Of a stretch of DNA of 34,002 nucleotides, positions 15,116 to 22,030 are shown piece by piece. The notes under the pieces were generated by a model. The model was not told the DNA's origin. It searched no databases and worked only from the letters and a program-made list of their open reading frames with translations. The stretch spans positions 1 through 34,002 of the forward strand of contig WQWP01000004.1 of the NCBI GenBank assembly GCA_009787485.1, written 5' to 3'. Position numbers and translations under genes: made by a program. Source of the DNA: Lentimicrobiaceae bacterium (GTDB taxonomy: Bacteria > Bacteroidota > Bacteroidia > Bacteroidales > WCHB1-69). Each line of letters begins with the position of its first letter. Positions within the stretch are counted from its first letter, which is position 1.

Positions 15116-16616
15116 AATCAACACCATTTATTTCCTGGGAATCGGCGGCATAGGCATGAGCGCCCTGGCGCGTTTTTTCTTGCTTCAAGGGAAACAGGTT
15201 TACGGATACGATCTTATGTTCACAGAAATTACCTCGCAGTTAATTACAGAAGGCGCGTACATTCATTTCGAGGAAGATATAACTCAAATACCGGCGCAAA
15301 TAGATATGGTGATTTACACGCCGGCAATTCCGGAAGAACATGAAGAATATCAGTATTTTATTAAACATAAAATCCCTTTATTAAAACGTTCCGAAATTTT
15401 GGGAATCCTTTGCAGTTGTTATCCCACCATTGCCGTTTCCGGAACGCATGGGAAAACGACGACCACGGCGATCGTTACGCAGATCTTAGGAGAAAAGGAA
15501 CAAAGGAGAAAGGAGAAGGGAGAAATATTCCCTTCAAATTTTGAAGGGGTGCCCGAGGGGCGGGGTAGTTTATATAAAAATAAAATCCTCAGTTTCATCG
15601 GCGGCATCTCCAAAAACCTCAACAGCAACTTCCTTTGCGAGCCCGATTTTAACACCATAATAGTAGAAGCCGACGAATTCGACCGTTCATTTTTAACATT
15701 ACGCCCCCAAGTAGCCATCATCACCTCCATAGATGCCGATCATTTAGATGTTTACAAATCTCACGAGCAATTAAAAGAGTCGTTTCAATTATTTGCTAAC
15801 CAGATACAACCGAGTGGCACTTTGGTTATTTATGATGAGATTGCGGATGAGATTGTGCATCCGAATAAAGTTACCTATGGGTTTTCGGAAGGGGCGCGGT
15901 ATCGGGTATGGAATATTCGGTATGGGGTGGCGAATATGGAATTTGATTTAGTATATAAACCACCCCGCCCTTCGGGCACCCCTTCAAATTTTGAAGGAAA
16001 TATTATTGCTCGTCATTCCGAGCGTAGCGAGGAATCTCGTTCCATGTCGCTCACCATAAACCTCCCCGGCAAACACAACGTGCTGAACGCCGTGGCTGCA
16101 CTTGCTGCGTGTATAGAATTTTTATCCTGGAAGGAAATAGTTGTGGATATTTATTCATTAATAACCTCAGTAGCAAGTTTTACCGGCGTAAAACGCCGTT
16201 TTGACATCCGCATTCAACGCGATGATTTGGTGTATATTGATGATTACGCGCATCATCCGGAGGAGATTCGGGCGTTTTTAGAGGCGGTTAAAAAAAGTTA
16301 TCCTGCCAAAAAAATTACCGGTATTTTTCAGCCGCATTTGTATTCACGAACAAGAGATTTTATTCGGGAGTTTGCAGATGCTTTGGAGGTTTTAGATGAA
16401 GTTATTTTGTTGGATATTTATCCGGCAAGGGAAAAACCGATAGAGGGAATTACGTCTGATTATTTATTGTTGTTCATAAAAAATGAAAATAAAAAACTCC
16501 TTAAAAAAGAGGAGCTTGTGCCTTATTTGCAACAAAACAAGCCGGAGGTTTTGGTTACGATGGGCGCCGGGGATATTGACAAAATGGTGGGTGTTTTAGA
16601 AACCACTTTTTGTTAG
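15102..16616 (+). CDS. murC: UDP-N-acetylmuramate--L-alanine ligase with two in-frame repeat insertions
   Basis: MurC adds L-alanine to UDP-N-acetylmuramate, the first peptide step of peptidoglycan. The N-terminal Rossmann domain begins IYFLGIGGIGMSALARFF; the ATP loop GTHGKTTTT is at residues 114-122; EADEFDRSF and DHLDVYKSHEQL follow; and the C-terminal domain has DDYAHHPEEIRAFLEA and FQPHLYSRT. The protein is 504 residues, about 45-50 longer than usual. The excess lies in two loops: residues about 133-164, between TQILGE and FIGGISKNL, and about 284-318, between FDLVYK and LTINLPGKHN. Both are encoded by palindromic repeats (copies at 15524 and 15952), the second with an HSERSEESR element. 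All family motifs remain, so the enzyme is probably active. Confidence 0.93.
   Translation: MTLDKINTIYFLGIGGIGMSALARFFLLQGKQVYGYDLMFTEITSQLITEGAYIHFEEDITQIPAQIDMVIYTPAIPEEHEEYQYFIKHKIPLLKRSEILGILCSCYPTIAVSGTHGKTTTTAIVTQILGEKEQRRKEKGEIFPSNFEGVPEGRGSLYKNKILSFIGGISKNLNSNFLCEPDFNTIIVEADEFDRSFLTLRPQVAIITSIDADHLDVYKSHEQLKESFQLFANQIQPSGTLVIYDEIADEIVHPNKVTYGFSEGARYRVWNIRYGVANMEFDLVYKPPRPSGTPSNFEGNIIARHSERSEESRSMSLTINLPGKHNVLNAVAALAACIEFLSWKEIVVDIYSLITSVASFTGVKRRFDIRIQRDDLVYIDDYAHHPEEIRAFLEAVKKSYPAKKITGIFQPHLYSRTRDFIREFADALEVLDEVILLDIYPAREKPIEGITSDYLLLFIKNENKKLLKKEELVPYLQQNKPEVLVTMGAGDIDKMVGVLETTFC
15524..15576 (+). repeat. Palindromic repeat, copy 1, inside murC
   Basis: A 53-bp element bounded by AATATT and TATATA, containing CCTTCAAATTTTGAAGG and GGGGTGCCCGAGGGGCGGGG. 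It is the reverse complement of the copy at 15952-16004 with four mismatches. It is preceded by a purine-rich stretch (15490-15523, runs of GGAGAA) that is probably part of the same insertion. Read in frame it encodes roughly EIFPSNFEGVPEGRGSLY. Confidence 0.85.
15952..16004 (-). repeat. Palindromic repeat, copy 2, inside murC
   Basis: The inverted partner of the copy at 15524-15576, with 49 of 53 positions matching. Read on the coding strand it gives YKPPRPSGTPSNFEGNI in frame. The two copies are 375 bp apart and in opposite orientation, so the mRNA or the DNA between them could form a long stem. Confidence 0.85.
16009..16045 (+). repeat. HSERSEESR-type dispersed repeat inside murC
   Basis: CGTCATTCCGAGCGTAGCGA followed by GGAATCTCG is a member of a very widespread intergenic repeat of environmental bacteria, often mistranslated as HSERSEES. 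ATTCC and GGAAT form an inverted repeat around the GAGCGTAGCGA centre. Here it is read in frame as RHSERSEESR, directly after palindromic copy 2. Confidence 0.8.
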
Positions 16617-16658
16617 AGATTCATTACAAAATATTTTTGAAAAAAAGGTGATTTTTTT

Positions 16659-16692
16659 CTTCCGTCCATTTCATTAAACGGAAGTTCTACTT
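16659..16692 (+). terminator. Possible terminator after murC
   Basis: CTTCCGT (16659-16665) and ACGGAAG (16678-16684) form a 7-bp stem with a 12-base loop, followed after a few bases by TTTTTT. The long loop and the gap before the T-run make it a weak candidate. Confidence 0.4.
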
Positions 16693-16747
16693 TTTTACGC
16701 CCAAGTTATGAACGAAAATATTAGTATTTATTAAAATCAAATTTATT

Positions 16748-17275
16748 ATGAAAAAACTTATCTTTTTTTCTTTTTTGGGCGCGCTCTTTATGGGATTGAA
16801 TGCGCAATTTAATCCGGGAGCTCTTTCCGAGTCTTGGAGCACTACAGGAAATGCCGGTACTACAAGTTCTAATTTTTTGGGTACTACCGATGAATCTGAT
16901 CTTCTTTTTGTAACAAACAATACATTGCGTATGATACTGAGAAAAGATGCAACTTGTCTCGGTAGCAATGCTATTGAACATTCAAATAGTGAGATTATTA
17001 AAACAAATATGAATATGAATATCATTAAAAATAATGCAAACATTCAAGAGTTTACAATATACCCTAATCCTAATGATGGAACTTTTTCTATTAAATTATT
17101 CAACGAGATTAATGAATTGCTTAAAATTACAATTACAGATATCAGAGGTACAATAATTTATAATACAGCTGCGTTTACAGAGCAGATTCAACTCCCTAAC
17201 CCTCCCGCCGGTATTTACATTATCTCATTAATTTTTAAAGATAAAATCTTAACATCAAAATTTGCAGTATTATGA
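16748..17275 (+). CDS. Small T9SS type A sorting-domain protein
   Basis: A 175-residue secreted protein. Residues 1-19 are a signal peptide (FLGALFMGLNAQ). Residues about 26-65 (ESWSTTGNAGTTSSNFLG, then DLLFVTNNTLRM) are a short piece of the tail-fibre-like repeat common in Bacteroidota surface proteins. The last 75 residues are a T9SS type A sorting domain beginning FTIYPNPNDGTFSIKL and including PAGIYIISL. Little remains between leader and tail, so it looks like a collapsed form of a longer surface protein. Its first 40 codons are close in DNA and protein to those of the gene at 25614-27188. Its stop overlaps the next start in an ATGA. Confidence 0.8.
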   Translation: MKKLIFFSFLGALFMGLNAQFNPGALSESWSTTGNAGTTSSNFLGTTDESDLLFVTNNTLRMILRKDATCLGSNAIEHSNSEIIKTNMNMNIIKNNANIQEFTIYPNPNDGTFSIKLFNEINELLKITITDIRGTIIYNTAAFTEQIQLPNPPAGIYIISLIFKDKILTSKFAVL

Positions 17276-17784
17276 ACAACATAAGACATTATCTGTTTTA
17301 TTCAATATTAGCACTAATATTTTTTACTTTAATATCTTGTGATGCGCTTGGTATCAGGCATTGTAGAAATATGCCGAAACAAATAGAAGGCGGCACAGGA
17401 GAAATAATATCTAACGCAATGATCCGGCATCCGGCATTCATAGCTTCTAAGGGTAGTTCCAATGAAGGAGTAATCATAACTTCCGATTCTTTAAATGGTT
17501 CTAATTTAGTAGTAAGTTTTGACAACGGAATAACCTATAATCCTATTGATTTTTCTCAATACACTTTGTTAGGAAAATATGCTGAGGGACAAAGTATGGC
17601 GTTTTTTGATAGAAACGTAACAAAAGATGCTAAAAAAAAGAAATACATTTATACAATCAGAGTTATTTTTTGTGGTGATTTTCTGGACACTCGTGCAAGT
17701 ATGAATTGGGTATTGGTTCCAAAAATAGAAGATGATTTTTCTGTTGAGTTTGTTATAGAACACAAAGAGTGGACACGAAAATAA
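17272..17784 (+). CDS. Putative lipoprotein of unknown function
   Basis: A 170-residue protein with a hydrophobic N-terminus ending in FTLISCDALG, a lipobox-like cysteine at about residue 23, so a membrane-anchored lipoprotein is likely. I do not recognise the body. It contains short beta-type stretches (GVIITSDSLNGSNLVVSFDNG and TIRVIFCGDFL) and ends in charged residues. Four-base ATGA overlap with the T9SS gene upstream shows translational coupling, and the barrel protein gene follows 29 bases downstream, so these three envelope genes form a likely operon. Confidence 0.65.
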   Translation: MNNIRHYLFYSILALIFFTLISCDALGIRHCRNMPKQIEGGTGEIISNAMIRHPAFIASKGSSNEGVIITSDSLNGSNLVVSFDNGITYNPIDFSQYTLLGKYAEGQSMAFFDRNVTKDAKKKKYIYTIRVIFCGDFLDTRASMNWVLVPKIEDDFSVEFVIEHKEWTRK

Positions 17785-17813
17785 AAATAGAGTAATTGCA
17801 TAAAATTGAAAAC

Positions 17814-18380
17814 ATGAAGAAAACATCACTTTTAATTATTATTTTGTTTGCAATTTACGCAGTGAGCATGGCACAACCAAGAGCTATCGGCGGACGCTTA
17901 GGCTGGACTATTGCTCCCTCCTATCAGCATCAGATTGGTGAAAAAAAGATGATTCAGGCAGATGTAGATTTTATTGGCTACGCTTTGTGGGGAGTGCAGG
18001 GTACTGTAACTTTTAATTGGTTAATCCCACTTGTTTCTGTGAATGCAGGTAGTTTGAATTTATATCCGGGTGTTGGCATTGGCGGTGGCTGTGATTGGGG
18101 TTGGGGGGGCTCCGGACTTGTTGACTGGCTTCAAGGTTCAAAACACCCATGGTTTATTTGTGGCTTTGTAGGCATTGCCGGAATGATAGGTTTAGAGTGG
18201 AATTTTAATTTTCCCCTACAACTTTCTATAGAATATCGCCCGCTAATCGGTCCTCAGTTTTTTAAAAACGGACGCTATTATTTATATGAAAACAAAAGTG
18301 TTGGCGTTGACTTTTACCATCGTGGATTATGGACAAGCGCAATTGCTGTTGGGGTAAGATATAAATTCGGTGGGAAATAG
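17814..18380 (+). CDS. Small outer-membrane beta-barrel protein
   Basis: A 188-residue exported protein. The start is set at the ATG at 17814, where a signal peptide begins (MKKTSLLIIILFAIYAVSMAQ); an upstream in-frame TTG at 17796 adds six unlikely residues. The mature part is rich in Gly and aromatic residues with alternating strands (IGGRLGWTIAPSYQHQIG, LQLSIEYRPLIGPQFF) and ends in AIAVGVRYKFGGK, all typical of the small eight-strand barrel family of Bacteroidota. The function is unknown. It is the last gene of the 16748-18380 group and is followed by a degraded region. Confidence 0.7.
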   Translation: MKKTSLLIIILFAIYAVSMAQPRAIGGRLGWTIAPSYQHQIGEKKMIQADVDFIGYALWGVQGTVTFNWLIPLVSVNAGSLNLYPGVGIGGGCDWGWGGSGLVDWLQGSKHPWFICGFVGIAGMIGLEWNFNFPLQLSIEYRPLIGPQFFKNGRYYLYENKSVGVDFYHRGLWTSAIAVGVRYKFGGK

Positions 18381-18481
18381 CCAGCAATGGAGATATTAGT
18401 TTTCGCTCGGTGTTGCCGTAGTTTGTATATTAAAGCGGATATCAAGAATTATATCGTTATTAAAATAAAAAGTGCGCCGCG

Positions 18482-18547
18482 TCTGCCACGGGGCATCATT
18501 TTGTGGTTATCGCACTGAAAGATGGCGCGGCGCTAACGCAGAAGTTG
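18482..18547 (+). pseudogene. Remnant of a T9SS type A sorting domain
   Basis: In one frame the DNA reads SATGHHFVVIALKDGAALTQ and then KLIL, the last part of a T9SS sorting domain (family form ATGLYFVxIxxKDGxxLTQKM). No start or upstream body is present. The DNA is roughly four fifths identical to the orphan sorting tail at 25114-25221. The rest of the gap 18381-18597 shows no gene. Confidence 0.7.
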
Positions 18548-18588
18548 ATTTTGTGTTACAACTTGACGGAAAAGTGGTGCCTGTTGAG
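18532..18588 (+). pseudogene. Remnant of a DUF4143 ATPase C-terminus
   Basis: In a different frame from the sorting-domain remnant, the DNA reads ANAEVDFVLQLDGKVVPVE, the nuclease-like motif near the end of DUF4143 ATPases (the intact gene at 27743 has SAEIDFIAEQNGK at this place). The motif is cut off before the usual VK. It overlaps the sorting-domain remnant in the bases GCTAACGCAGAAG, which look like the junction between two fragments. Confidence 0.6.
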
Positions 18589-18597
18589 GAATTCCTG

Positions 18598-20061
18598 CTA
18601 AATCTTCATCTTCTTATCAATCTCATCCACATAAATCTTCATCTTCTTATCTGTTTCATAGAGATTTGAGATTGTTCTGCAGGCGTGCAGTACCGTAGCG
18701 TGGTCTCTGCCGCCGTAATGCGCGCCAATGGCGGCCAATGGAAGTTTGGTATATTTTTTGGCAAAAAACATGCAAATTTGGCGCGGCTGCACCACTTCTC
18801 TGTCTCTTTTGTTGGCATTGATTTTTTCGGTAGATACGCCAAAATATTCTCCCACAACTTTTTGAATGTATTCTACCGAAATCTCTTTCGCCGTACTTTT
18901 TACATATTTATCCACCATCTCTTTTGCCAACTCAATGGTAATAGGGCGGTGATTGAGAGAGGCTTGTGCCAAAATAGCAATCATGGCGCCTTCCAATTCG
19001 CGGGTGTTGGAAGTGATGCGCAACGCCAAATACGTGATCACCTCGTCGGGAAAAACGATGCCGCTGTTTGCCAATTTTTTATGCAAAATCTTAACCCGTG
19101 TGTCAAAATCGGGAACCGTCAACTCAACGGTTAATCCCCATTTAAAACGAGACAGCAAACGTGCTTCAAAACCGGTAATATCCACAGGCGATTTATCGGA
19201 GGTGATAACAATTTGTTTCTTTTTTAAGTGTAAGTGATTGAAAATATGGAAAAACGCTTCTTGTGTAGCTACTTTGCTTCCGGAGCCAAGGTGTTCAATA
19301 TCATCAATAATAAGCACGTCAATAGATTGATAATATAAAATAAAATCATTGCGGTTTCCGGTTCTGCAAGCTTCCATATATTGTTGGTAGAAGGTATCCG
19401 CATTAATGTAAGAAACGGTTTTATTTGGAAAGTTCTCCTTGGTTTGCAGTCCGATAGCGTGTGCTAAGTGCGTTTTGCCGAGCCCCACTTCAGAGTAGAT
19501 GAAAAACGGGTTAAAGGATGTGCCTCCCGGGTCTTGCGCAATTGCCCAGCCGGCGGTGCGCGCCATCCGGTTGCAATCGCCCTCTACATAATTGTCGAAA
19601 TTATAAGTTTCTACTAAGTTGGAAGGTATTTTATGTTTTTTAATTCCGGGAACCACAAACGGCGCAGGAATCTCTTTGCTTCCGGTTTTATATAATTCAA
19701 CAGGAACGCTGATTGCCGGATTGGAAACCGCCTGGCGCGGGTTGGAAGGCAAGTTGATAGTTTGCGAATCGGTGGTGGTGGTCTTTTTTTCCATTACAAC
19801 GCGGTACTGCAATTTTCCCATATTGCCCAATTCTTTTTTCACTACTTTTTTCAACAAATTGATGTAATGCTCTTCTAACCACTCATAAAACATGTGCGAT
19901 GGCAACTGCAATATAAGTGTTGTCTTCTCAATACCTATCGGCACGATGGGAACAAACCATGTTTGAAAATTTTTCTCATCAACATTATCACTTATGATTT
20001 CCAAGCAGTTAGACCAAACCGTTTTAAAATCTTTTGTGATTTTCGACACCTCTCCTACCAT
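18598..20061 (-). CDS. dnaA: Chromosomal replication initiator protein DnaA
   Basis: DnaA binds 9-mer boxes at oriC and melts the origin. The 487-residue protein has domain I (residues 1 to about 85), a linker, the AAA+ domain with Walker A VGLGKTHLAHAIG around residue 192, Walker B VLIIDDIEHLG around residue 249, sensor segments (RLLSRFKWGL), and the DNA-binding domain with PRQICMFFAKKY and the signature GGRDHATVLHACRTI. The first Walker A position is Ser (SEVGLGKT) where Gly is usual, a small deviation. dnaN and recF are not adjacent and I find no DnaA box in the upstream gap 20062-20293, so the gene is probably not next to oriC. Confidence 0.97.
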   Translation of the reverse strand: MVGEVSKITKDFKTVWSNCLEIISDNVDEKNFQTWFVPIVPIGIEKTTLILQLPSHMFYEWLEEHYINLLKKVVKKELGNMGKLQYRVVMEKKTTTTDSQTINLPSNPRQAVSNPAISVPVELYKTGSKEIPAPFVVPGIKKHKIPSNLVETYNFDNYVEGDCNRMARTAGWAIAQDPGGTSFNPFFIYSEVGLGKTHLAHAIGLQTKENFPNKTVSYINADTFYQQYMEACRTGNRNDFILYYQSIDVLIIDDIEHLGSGSKVATQEAFFHIFNHLHLKKKQIVITSDKSPVDITGFEARLLSRFKWGLTVELTVPDFDTRVKILHKKLANSGIVFPDEVITYLALRITSNTRELEGAMIAILAQASLNHRPITIELAKEMVDKYVKSTAKEISVEYIQKVVGEYFGVSTEKINANKRDREVVQPRQICMFFAKKYTKLPLAAIGAHYGGRDHATVLHACRTISNLYETDKKMKIYVDEIDKKMKI

Positions 20062-20133
20062 ACAATATCCATAAATTTTTTACTGTGAAACAATTAACAA
20101 ATTAACATTATCTTTTTTTCGATGTCCCAAAAA

Positions 20134-20151
20134 TGAACAAAAAAAAGTTCA
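20134..20151. repeat. Short inverted repeat upstream of dnaA
   Basis: TGAAC, eight A residues, then GTTCA. It lies 73 bases upstream of the dnaA ATG and next to a TATTTTTTG-like sequence on the minus strand. It could be an operator, but the arms are only five bases. Confidence 0.25.
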
Positions 20152-20262
20152 AAAAATATTACCTCAATACTTGATTTTTAAAAAACTTTGTATATAGTAG
20201 AATCACGGTTTCCAGCGTTTTTTTTTTCACAGTTTTTAAACTCGTTCATAGCAAATAAATTA

Positions 20263-20270
20263 TATTTTCG
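20263..20270 (+). promoter_or_regulatory. Probable -7 element of the riboflavin kinase gene
   Basis: TATTTTCG followed by C lies 23 bases before the ATG at 20294 and matches the TAnnTTCG variant seen at 1029, 21970 and 29019. Confidence 0.45.
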
Positions 20271-20293
20271 CTTTCTGAAAAAAATCCTATTTT

Positions 20294-20686
20294 ATGCATC
20301 AAAAATTTTTCGGAACAATAATTCATGGATTGGGCAGAGGTAAAGAATTTGGCTTTCCAACGGTTAATATCAGATTGATTGATAATAGTTTACATATAGA
20401 AAGCGGAGTTTATGTGGCGGCAGTTACCATTAACAATTTGGTTTTCAAAGGCATGTTATATGTGGGTACAAGACCCACTCTTGATTTACAGGAAACTACC
20501 ATCGAAATACATATTTTAGACTTTCATGAGGATATTTATGACCAACAAATTTCTTTTCAAATTTTGCAGAAAATTCGGGATGAAATTCGGTTTGAAAATG
20601 TAGATGAACTGATTGATCAATTATACAGAGATCGGGAAGTGGTGACTTATTTATCTTCAATGTTTTTCAATTCATCCAAACTATAA
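20294..20686 (+). CDS. Stand-alone riboflavin kinase domain
   Basis: The 130-residue product is only the riboflavin kinase half of RibF. It makes FMN from riboflavin and ATP. Motifs in order: FFGTIIHGLGRGKEFGFPTVNI (glycine-rich flap and PTxN ATP/Mg loop, with Val replacing the usual Ala), ESGVYVAAV, MLYVGTRPTL, and IEIHILDFHEDIYDQ with the catalytic Glu. Ordinary bacterial RibF is about 310 residues, with an N-terminal FMN adenylyltransferase domain; none is encoded upstream, where a promoter-like box and untranslated AT-rich DNA lie. The last 40 bases overlap the convergent ricT gene. A separate FAD synthetase elsewhere is expected. Confidence 0.85.
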   Translation: MHQKFFGTIIHGLGRGKEFGFPTVNIRLIDNSLHIESGVYVAAVTINNLVFKGMLYVGTRPTLDLQETTIEIHILDFHEDIYDQQISFQILQKIRDEIRFENVDELIDQLYRDREVVTYLSSMFFNSSKL

Positions 20687-21846
20687 TTTCCACCTTCATC
20701 CACTTTCTTTTGATTGACCACCGCAAACTCCTCTAATGTTTCTGGGCGTTTTCCGGCTTTATTCATTTCAATAATTTGGTTAACTTTCTCTAAAGGAATG
20801 GCATAAATCGTAGAATGATCATCGGCATAGTGATACCACACTACTTTTTTCATGATGTCAATTTTGGTATAAAACCCTTTGCCTTTCTTGGTAAACAGAT
20901 GCACATTCGGCTGCGGAAAGTGCTTTAATTCTTCAAGATAAGCTTCTTGCTCAAAATTGAGGCAGCATTTCAATTTTCCACACATCCCTGCTAATTTTTG
21001 AGGATTTAGAGAAAGTTGCTGCGTTCGGGCAGTAATCGTAGAAACCGATTGAAAACCGGTGAGCCACGAAGAACAGCAAAGTTCTCTGCCACAAGTGCCC
21101 AACCCACCCAAACGCGCCGCTTCTTGACGCACTCCAATTTGGCGCATTTCAATACGAATTTTGAATTGCTCTGCCAATATTTTGATCAGCTCGCGAAAAT
21201 CCACGCGGTCTTCTGCCGAGTAATAAAAAATTGCCTTCGTCCCATCTCCTTGATATTCAACATCATTTACTTTCATATCCAAGTTCAAATCCCAGGCAAT
21301 GTAGCGGGAAGAAAGCATCGTGGCGTTTTCCATATCTACCGTAGAGATCCACTTGTCAATGTCGGCTACGCGAGCATGGCGGTATAGTTTTTTTGCAACA
21401 TCCTCTTGTTTAATACGTTTCTTCGTCAATTGCTTTTTCACGCTTAATCCCAGCAGGGAAATAATGCCGATGTCGTGTCCCGTGGGCGCTTCTACTGCCA
21501 CAATGTCGCCTACCTGAAAACGCCCTTCTTCCGGCAATAAAAAGAAATCTTTATGACTGTTTTTAAACCGAACTTCACCAATGGGAAAATCTTTGTATGT
21601 GGGCGCCACTTCCAATTCTTGTATCCAATCGTGAGAAGCTAATTTACAACAACTTAAACAATAGTTTCTGCAATGCGACTCATCAATTTCGGGTGGCGCC
21701 GACAACCCGCGTGTATGAAACGCGTTGCCGGAAATCTTTTTGGCTTCTTCGGAAGTGGGAACTCGAATATCTAAATCTAAATATTGCTCTAAATTTTCGC
21801 CTTGCGAAAAATCTTTATCATCAAATTTACCAATTTTCTTTTCCAT
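20647..21846 (-). CDS. ricT: PSP1-domain protein, RicT (YaaT) family
   Basis: RicT belongs to a family that in Bacillus forms the Y-complex with RicA and RicF, which carries iron-sulfur clusters and supports RNase Y-dependent mRNA maturation. The 399-residue protein has the PSP1 C-terminal domain (FREMIK-like region around residues 215-245), the cysteine motifs GTCGRELCCSSW and MCGKLKCCLNFE, and an added N-terminal cysteine cluster CRNYCLSCCKL near residue 58. In many Bacteroidota it precedes gldH and holB; here neither is present. Its 3' end overlaps the riboflavin kinase gene by 40 bases on opposite strands. The role in Bacteroidota is not established. Confidence 0.88.
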   Translation of the reverse strand: MEKKIGKFDDKDFSQGENLEQYLDLDIRVPTSEEAKKISGNAFHTRGLSAPPEIDESHCRNYCLSCCKLASHDWIQELEVAPTYKDFPIGEVRFKNSHKDFFLLPEEGRFQVGDIVAVEAPTGHDIGIISLLGLSVKKQLTKKRIKQEDVAKKLYRHARVADIDKWISTVDMENATMLSSRYIAWDLNLDMKVNDVEYQGDGTKAIFYYSAEDRVDFRELIKILAEQFKIRIEMRQIGVRQEAARLGGLGTCGRELCCSSWLTGFQSVSTITARTQQLSLNPQKLAGMCGKLKCCLNFEQEAYLEELKHFPQPNVHLFTKKGKGFYTKIDIMKKVVWYHYADDHSTIYAIPLEKVNQIIEMNKAGKRPETLEEFAVVNQKKVDEGGNYSLDELKNIEDK

Positions 21847-21969
21847 GTTTTATTGAGTTGTGCGCTGTGCACGTCATTATTTTTATAGTTTGCAAAGAAA
21901 CAATTTTTATCGGAATATTTTTACTTTTTATCTCTCAAGGCGCTTGTCTTGATATCTTCATGTTTTTAC

Positions 21970-21977
21970 TATTTTCG
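21970..21977 (+). promoter_or_regulatory. Probable -7 element of gcvP
   Basis: TATTTTCG followed by CC, 53 bases upstream of the gcvP ATG, a TAnnTTCG variant of the -7 box. No glycine riboswitch is visible in the short leader. Confidence 0.45.
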
Positions 21978-22030
21978 CCACCTCATTTATTTACCCATTC
22001 AAATTAAACAACAATTAAATAATTACCAGC

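Noticed and set aside
18600-18651. A perfect 19-bp direct repeat (AAATCTTCATCTTCTTATC, period 33) at the dnaA 3' end, suggesting a recent duplication in DnaA
   Set aside because: The encoded end (TDKKMKIYVDEIDKKMKI) lines up with ordinary Bacteroidota DnaA C-termini without extra length, so the repeat is probably chance similarity of two Lys-rich segments.
18905-18913. TTATCCACC inside dnaA as a DnaA box
   Set aside because: It has one mismatch and lies within coding sequence encoding a conserved region, with no cluster of boxes around it.
21597-22007. A 136-codon open frame opposite the 5' end of ricT
   Set aside because: It is antisense to conserved RicT coding sequence, has no family resemblance and runs into the gcvP promoter region.
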